From Paenibacillus sp. HGH0039 (GTDB lineage Bacteria; Bacillota; Bacilli; Paenibacillales; NBRC-103111): DNA of 64,000 nt. The stretch is from positions 1,526,580-1,590,579 of the forward strand of contig NZ_KE150413.1 of assembly GCF_000411255.1 (NCBI RefSeq), in the 5' to 3' direction. The notes below the pieces were generated by a model, which searched no databases, was not told where the DNA came from, and saw nothing but the letters and a program-made list of their open reading frames with translations. Position 1 is the stretch's first letter; every line of letters starts with the position of its first letter. Both the position numbers and the translations under genes were made by a program. Positions 60,369 to 64,000 of this stretch are shown in pieces.

Positions 60369-62042
60369 ATGAACGGAACCGACATGCAACCGGCGCGGCA
60401 AGCCGCCGCTGCCTTTAATCCGAAAGACTGCAAGCTCGTCCTCGCTCACATTTTATTCGCTTTCGGCGCTCTTCTTCTCGGAGGTATTGCCGGAGTGCTG
60501 CAGGGCCTAGTCCGCGGAGGCATGATCAAACTGCCCGCCGGTATCGGCTATTATCAGCTGCTGACAGCACACGGCGTGCTGATGGCGCTCATTTTTACGA
60601 CCTTTTTCATTATCGGATTCCTGTATTCGGGTATCTCCAAAACGCTCGGAGGCGAGCTACTGCCGCTGCCGCGGCGCCTCGCCTGGCTCGGATTCGGCCT
60701 AATGGCGGGCGGAACCGCGCTGGGAACGGTTTTTATCCTGCTCAACAAAGCGTCCGTGCTATACACGTTCTATGCTCCTCTTAAGGCATCGCCGTATTTC
60801 TACATCGCATTGACGATGGTTGTCGTCGGCAGTTGGATGAGCGGCTTCGGCATCTTCATCAATTACCGCTACTGGAAGCGGACTCATAAGGGGCAGTTGT
60901 CGCCGCTGTTTGCCTTCATGGCGGTCATTACGATGCTGCTCTGGCAGGTCGCGACCATCGGGGTAGCGGCGGAGGTTCTGCTCCAGCTGATTCCTTGGTC
61001 GTTCGGCTGGGTCGACACCGTCAACGTCCTTCTGAGCCGCACCTTATTCTGGTACTTCGGTCATCCGCTCGTTTACTTCTGGCTGCTGCCCGCCTATATT
61101 TGCTGGTATACGATTATTCCGAAAGTTATCGGCGGCAAAATATTCAGCGACGCGCTTGCCCGGCTTTCGTTTATCCTGTTCCTGCTGTTCTCGATTCCGG
61201 TAGGGTTTCACCATCAGTTGACAGAGCCCGGAATCAGCTCGTTCTGGAAATTCCTTCAGGTTATTCTAACCTTCATGGTCATCGTGCCTTCCCTGATGAC
61301 GGCGTTCTCGCTGTTCGCCACCTTCGAAACGACAGGCAGGGCGAAGGGGGCCAAAGGCCTGTTTGGCTGGTTTAAGTTTCTCCCTTGGAAGGACGTCCGG
61401 TTCTTCGCTCCGTTTATGGGGATGCTGATTTTTATTCCGGCGGGAGCGGGCGGCATCATCAATGCCAGTAACCAGATGAATCAGGTCGTGCACAACACCC
61501 TCTGGGTAACGGGACACTTTCATCTGACCGTCGCGACCAGCGTGGCCCTTACTTTCTTCGGGATCACCTACTGGCTGATCCCGGCGATTACGGGCCGGCA
61601 GCTGACGCAAAGGCTGCACAAGCTGGGAATTTGGCAGACGATTCTCTGGTGCGTCGGCATGTTCTTCATGTCGGGCTCCATGCACACCGTCGGCCTGCTC
61701 GGCTCGCCCCGCCGAACCGCGTACACGACGTACGAGAATCACCCCGACACGGTGCTGTGGATGCCTTACCATGTCGCGATGGCGATCGGCGGCATGATTC
61801 TTTTCGTAGCCGTGCTCCTGATGATCTATAATGTCGTCGCGCTTATGCGTTCGCCTAAAGGCGAGACGGAGTACCCGATCGCTGAAGTGCGTGACGCATC
61901 GGAGCCGACTCCGAAGCTGTTCGAGCGCTGGGGGCTTTGGCTCGGCGTCACCGCCGTTCTGATCCTTGTTGCGTATACGATACCGGTCGCCCAGATGATG
62001 GGCGGAGATACGCCGGGCTCGATCCCTTTTGTAACCTGGTAA
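60369..62042 (+). CDS. cbaA: Cytochrome c oxidase subunit I, ba3-type (B-family)
   Basis: This 557-residue catalytic subunit has about 13 helices. Haem/copper ligands appear in LLTAHGVLMALIFTTFF, WYFGHPLVYFWLLPAY (Cu-B His and Tyr), FHHQLTEPG and VTGHFHLTVATSVALTF. It lacks the Glu/Asp proton-channel residues of the A family, as expected for B-type oxidases, which usually have high oxygen affinity. GAAAGGAAG precedes ATG 60369. With IIA and II it makes a complete three-gene oxidase operon. Confidence 0.93.
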   Translation: MNGTDMQPARQAAAAFNPKDCKLVLAHILFAFGALLLGGIAGVLQGLVRGGMIKLPAGIGYYQLLTAHGVLMALIFTTFFIIGFLYSGISKTLGGELLPLPRRLAWLGFGLMAGGTALGTVFILLNKASVLYTFYAPLKASPYFYIALTMVVVGSWMSGFGIFINYRYWKRTHKGQLSPLFAFMAVITMLLWQVATIGVAAEVLLQLIPWSFGWVDTVNVLLSRTLFWYFGHPLVYFWLLPAYICWYTIIPKVIGGKIFSDALARLSFILFLLFSIPVGFHHQLTEPGISSFWKFLQVILTFMVIVPSLMTAFSLFATFETTGRAKGAKGLFGWFKFLPWKDVRFFAPFMGMLIFIPAGAGGIINASNQMNQVVHNTLWVTGHFHLTVATSVALTFFGITYWLIPAITGRQLTQRLHKLGIWQTILWCVGMFFMSGSMHTVGLLGSPRRTAYTTYENHPDTVLWMPYHVAMAIGGMILFVAVLLMIYNVVALMRSPKGETEYPIAEVRDASEPTPKLFERWGLWLGVTAVLILVAYTIPVAQMMGGDTPGSIPFVTW

Positions 62043-62056
62043 AACAGCAAAATAAC

Positions 62057-62091
62057 AACCCGCCTTGTGTAGTTTACACGGGCGGGTTTTT
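62057..62091 (+). terminator. Terminator of the ba3 oxidase operon
   Basis: AACCCGCC...GGGCGGGTT encloses an inner GTGTA/TACAC stem and is followed by TTT. Confidence 0.88.
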
Positions 62092-62188
62092 CGCGATTTT
62101 CGTACAAGGAAGGCGTTCCCAGTTATAACGGTTCCGGAATCGGGTACTGAACGTTAGAATATACAGACGACTAAGGAGCCGTGAAATA

Positions 62189-63433
62189 ATGGATCTGATA
62201 ACAGGAAATCCTCTCTGGCCTCATACAAGTAACGTAAAAAAGCGATATCCCCGGTTGGAGGAAGATATAGAATGCGAAGTTCTGGTCATCGGCAGCGGAA
62301 TGTCCGGGGCCATGAGCGCTTACATGCTTACGAAGGCGGGATTCGATACCGTCCTTGTGGATTCAAGGGAAATAGCCGGCGGCAGTACGATGGCGAATAC
62401 CGGGCTCATTCAATTTTTCAATGACAAAACGTTAACGAGCTGCATCCACACCTACGGGGAGGAAAACGGCGTAGCCTTCTACAAGCTGTGCGAGGAAGCG
62501 GTCCGCACTCTGGGGCGGATCTGCGAAGAAGAAGGGATCGACGCCCAGTTTCAGCGGCGGAAATCGCTTTACATGGCTTCCACGGAAGCGGATGTGCCGA
62601 TGTTGGAGGAAGAATACCGGACGCTGAACAAATACGGATTTGAAGTCGAGTACTTGCAGCCAAGCGACATAGCGGATAAATTCTCTTTCACAAAACCCGG
62701 GGCTATCCTCGCGTCCGGGGATGCGGCCATCAATCCGTACGCCTGCGTTAACGGCCTTATCGAAGTGTCGGCCGCAAGCGGAATGAGAGTCTATGCCCGG
62801 ACCGAAATCGATTCACGGTTGGAGACCGCGAACGGTACGGTCTTTTATACGAAAGAACGGAGGCGGATACAGGCGAAGTATGCGGTTTATTCGACGGGGT
62901 ACGAAACCCAGGAAATGAAACGCAACCGCAACGCCAAGCTGCTAACCTCCTACGCGATCGCGACTCAACCGGTGGGGGAATTTCCCGGATGGTACAAGGA
63001 GTGCATGATTTGGGAGACGGCCCGCCCTTATCTGTATATGCGAACGACCGCGGACGGAAGAATTATTGTGGGAGGGGAAGACGAAGATATGCTTCCCGAA
63101 GAAGAACGGATAAACCGCCTTGCGGTCAAGACGGATATTTTGCTGGACAAAGCGAAAGCCTTGTTTCCGGAGCTTGACCTTCGCGCGGAATTTTCGTGGG
63201 CGGCGGTTTTCGGTGAAACGCATGACGGGTATCCGCTGATCGGCGTGCAGGACGGATTTCCGAACAGCATGTTCTCGCTCGTATACGGCGGGAACGGAAC
63301 GGTATACTCCGTACTTGGAGCCGAAATGATTGTGAACCGGCTGCAAGGACTGACCCATCCGGGGGAGCGGCTGTTCCGGTTCGACAGACCCCGTCATACC
63401 CCGCCGGCTTCCGAGGTCAAGCATGTAGGCTAA
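62189..63433 (+). CDS. FAD-dependent oxidoreductase (DAO family)
   Basis: This 414-residue flavoprotein of the D-amino-acid oxidase/glycine oxidase superfamily has the dinucleotide motif LVIGSGMSGAMSAYMLTKAG (around residues 33-52), followed by DSREIAGGSTMANTGLIQF. The C-terminal part has AVFGETHDGYPLIGV and VYGGNGTVYSVLGAE. It is cytoplasmic and its amine substrate is unknown. AAGGAG lies 10 bases before ATG 62189. Confidence 0.88.
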   Translation: MDLITGNPLWPHTSNVKKRYPRLEEDIECEVLVIGSGMSGAMSAYMLTKAGFDTVLVDSREIAGGSTMANTGLIQFFNDKTLTSCIHTYGEENGVAFYKLCEEAVRTLGRICEEEGIDAQFQRRKSLYMASTEADVPMLEEEYRTLNKYGFEVEYLQPSDIADKFSFTKPGAILASGDAAINPYACVNGLIEVSAASGMRVYARTEIDSRLETANGTVFYTKERRRIQAKYAVYSTGYETQEMKRNRNAKLLTSYAIATQPVGEFPGWYKECMIWETARPYLYMRTTADGRIIVGGEDEDMLPEEERINRLAVKTDILLDKAKALFPELDLRAEFSWAAVFGETHDGYPLIGVQDGFPNSMFSLVYGGNGTVYSVLGAEMIVNRLQGLTHPGERLFRFDRPRHTPPASEVKHVG

Positions 63434-63487
63434 GAAAAATTAATGCCTACTTAACATACAGACATTTTATGGCTACTTCCTATCCTA

Positions 63488-63493
63488 TATAAT
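63488..63493 (+). promoter_or_regulatory. Probable -10 box of the Gfo/Idh/MocA gene
   Basis: TATAAT lies 54 bases before the start. TTTTAT at 63465-63470 is the only candidate -35 at 17-base spacing and is poor. Confidence 0.5.
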
Positions 63494-63547
63494 GAAGGGA
63501 GCTGTGTGTACCGCACAGATTTTTGCTTCAGGGAGAGGAGAACAAGC

Positions 63548-64000
63548 ATGAAAGTCGCCGTAGTTGGCTGCGGAACAATGGGGACCGTTCACGGAACGGA
63601 CTATCATCGGCTGCCGGGAGTCGAATTAACCGGAGTTTGCGATCTCGACCGAGAAACGGCCCGGGACTTGGCCGGACAAGTGCAGACGAAAGCGTACTTT
63701 TCTTTCGAGGACATGATGGCGGAGGCGGAGATTGACGTTGTCAGCATTGCACTGCCGACCAATCTGCACAAGGAATATGTCATGAAAGCGGCCGATCTGG
63801 GAAAGCACGTCATTTGCGAAAAACCGATTGCGCTGACACTGGAAGATGCCGAAGAAATGATCGCCTACTGTCACAAGAAAGGCGTGCGTCTATTCATCGG
63901 CCATGTGGTCCGTTTCTTCCCGGAATATGCGGATCTCAAACGTAAACTGGAGGCCGGCGTAACCGGGGAACCCGGGGTGGCTCACTTGAAACGGGTAGGC
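63548..64000 (+). CDS. Gfo/Idh/MocA family oxidoreductase (cut by window end)
   Basis: The first 151 codons of a NAD(P)-dependent dehydrogenase are present and the frame runs open past the right edge. The Rossmann motif is at the very start (KVAVVGCGTMGTVHG). The conserved catalytic-type segment VICEKPIALTLEDAEEM holds the EKP Lys near residue 97, followed by FIGHVVRFFPEY. Such proteins act on sugars or cyclitols. GAGGAG precedes ATG 63548. The C-terminal substrate-binding domain is missing from the window. Confidence 0.9.
   Translation, partial: MKVAVVGCGTMGTVHGTDYHRLPGVELTGVCDLDRETARDLAGQVQTKAYFSFEDMMAEAEIDVVSIALPTNLHKEYVMKAADLGKHVICEKPIALTLEDAEEMIAYCHKKGVRLFIGHVVRFFPEYADLKRKLEAGVTGEPGVAHLKRVG

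Noticed and set aside
1-64000. CRISPR array, insertion sequence, prophage or tRNA
   Set aside because: I found no regularly spaced repeats, transposase, integrase, phage structural gene or cloverleaf-like sequence.

Overview
The window looks like chromosomal DNA of a Paenibacillus-like member of the Bacillales. The reasons are the moderately high GC, strong GGAGG-type ribosome binding sites with many TTG/GTG starts, TATAAT promoters, T-box and CcpA-type control, and B. subtilis-like gene sets (qoxABCD, BmrCD-type ABC pair, YhbD/bactofilin pair, CsbD, LTA-synthase family). I see no insertion sequence, prophage, CRISPR array or tRNA. One rRNA operon ends at the left edge with its 5S gene, and the right edge cuts a Gfo/Idh/MocA dehydrogenase.

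Layout. 1-2465: 5S rRNA, an AraC regulator and a divergent GH88 unsaturated glucuronyl hydrolase. 2.8-7.6 kb: a small membrane protein and the qoxABCD menaquinol oxidase operon. 7.8-10.8 kb: a zinc-ribbon membrane protein, then a T-box leader (specifier CGG, Arg) and a long argS. 10.9-15.0 kb, minus strand: a D-Ala-D-Ala carboxypeptidase, a VanRS-like two-component system and a fused MsrAB. 15.2-21.1 kb: NUDIX hydrolase, secreted GH18 chitinase behind a cre-like site, metallophosphoesterase, GalM-like epimerase and an acidic protein of unknown function. 21.2-23.6 kb, minus strand: AraC regulator, bactofilin-like protein and YhbD-like regulator. 23.7-27.8 kb: a sulfonate ABC transporter with an acyl-CoA-dehydrogenase-like enzyme, behind a terminator-containing leader. 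28.3-33.3 kb: a DesK/LiaS-type kinase, NarL-type regulator, MMPL exporter and a frameshifted glutathione peroxidase. 33.9-39.3 kb, minus strand: BmrCD-type heterodimeric exporter and a subtilase.

39.5-50.8 kb holds an MFS transporter and then the most interesting region. It contains an HPr/Enzyme I pair behind a cre-like site, a multidomain PRD/EIIB regulator, an amidohydrolase/deacetylase, a stand-alone PRD protein, a glycine-rich SFCGS protein, the DUF4312, DUF4311 and DUF4310 families, a DgaE-like PLP ammonia-lyase and a DgaF-like KDGP aldolase. The enzymes suggest deacylation, deamination and aldol cleavage of an N-acylated amino-sugar acid. No sugar kinase is present, and PTS phosphocarriers sit next door. 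I infer that the DUF4310/4311/4312/SFCGS proteins may form an unconventional PTS-like permease of unknown substrate.

51-64 kb: HD phosphohydrolase, CsbD, a secreted glycerophosphodiesterase-like protein, a split chromate transporter overlapping a ROK protein, an SMP-30-like protein, an LTA-synthase-family protein, a compact ba3-type cytochrome c oxidase (subunits IIA, II and I), an FAD amino-acid-oxidase-like protein and the truncated dehydrogenase. The window therefore encodes two different haem-copper terminal oxidases, one fed by quinol and one by cytochrome c.
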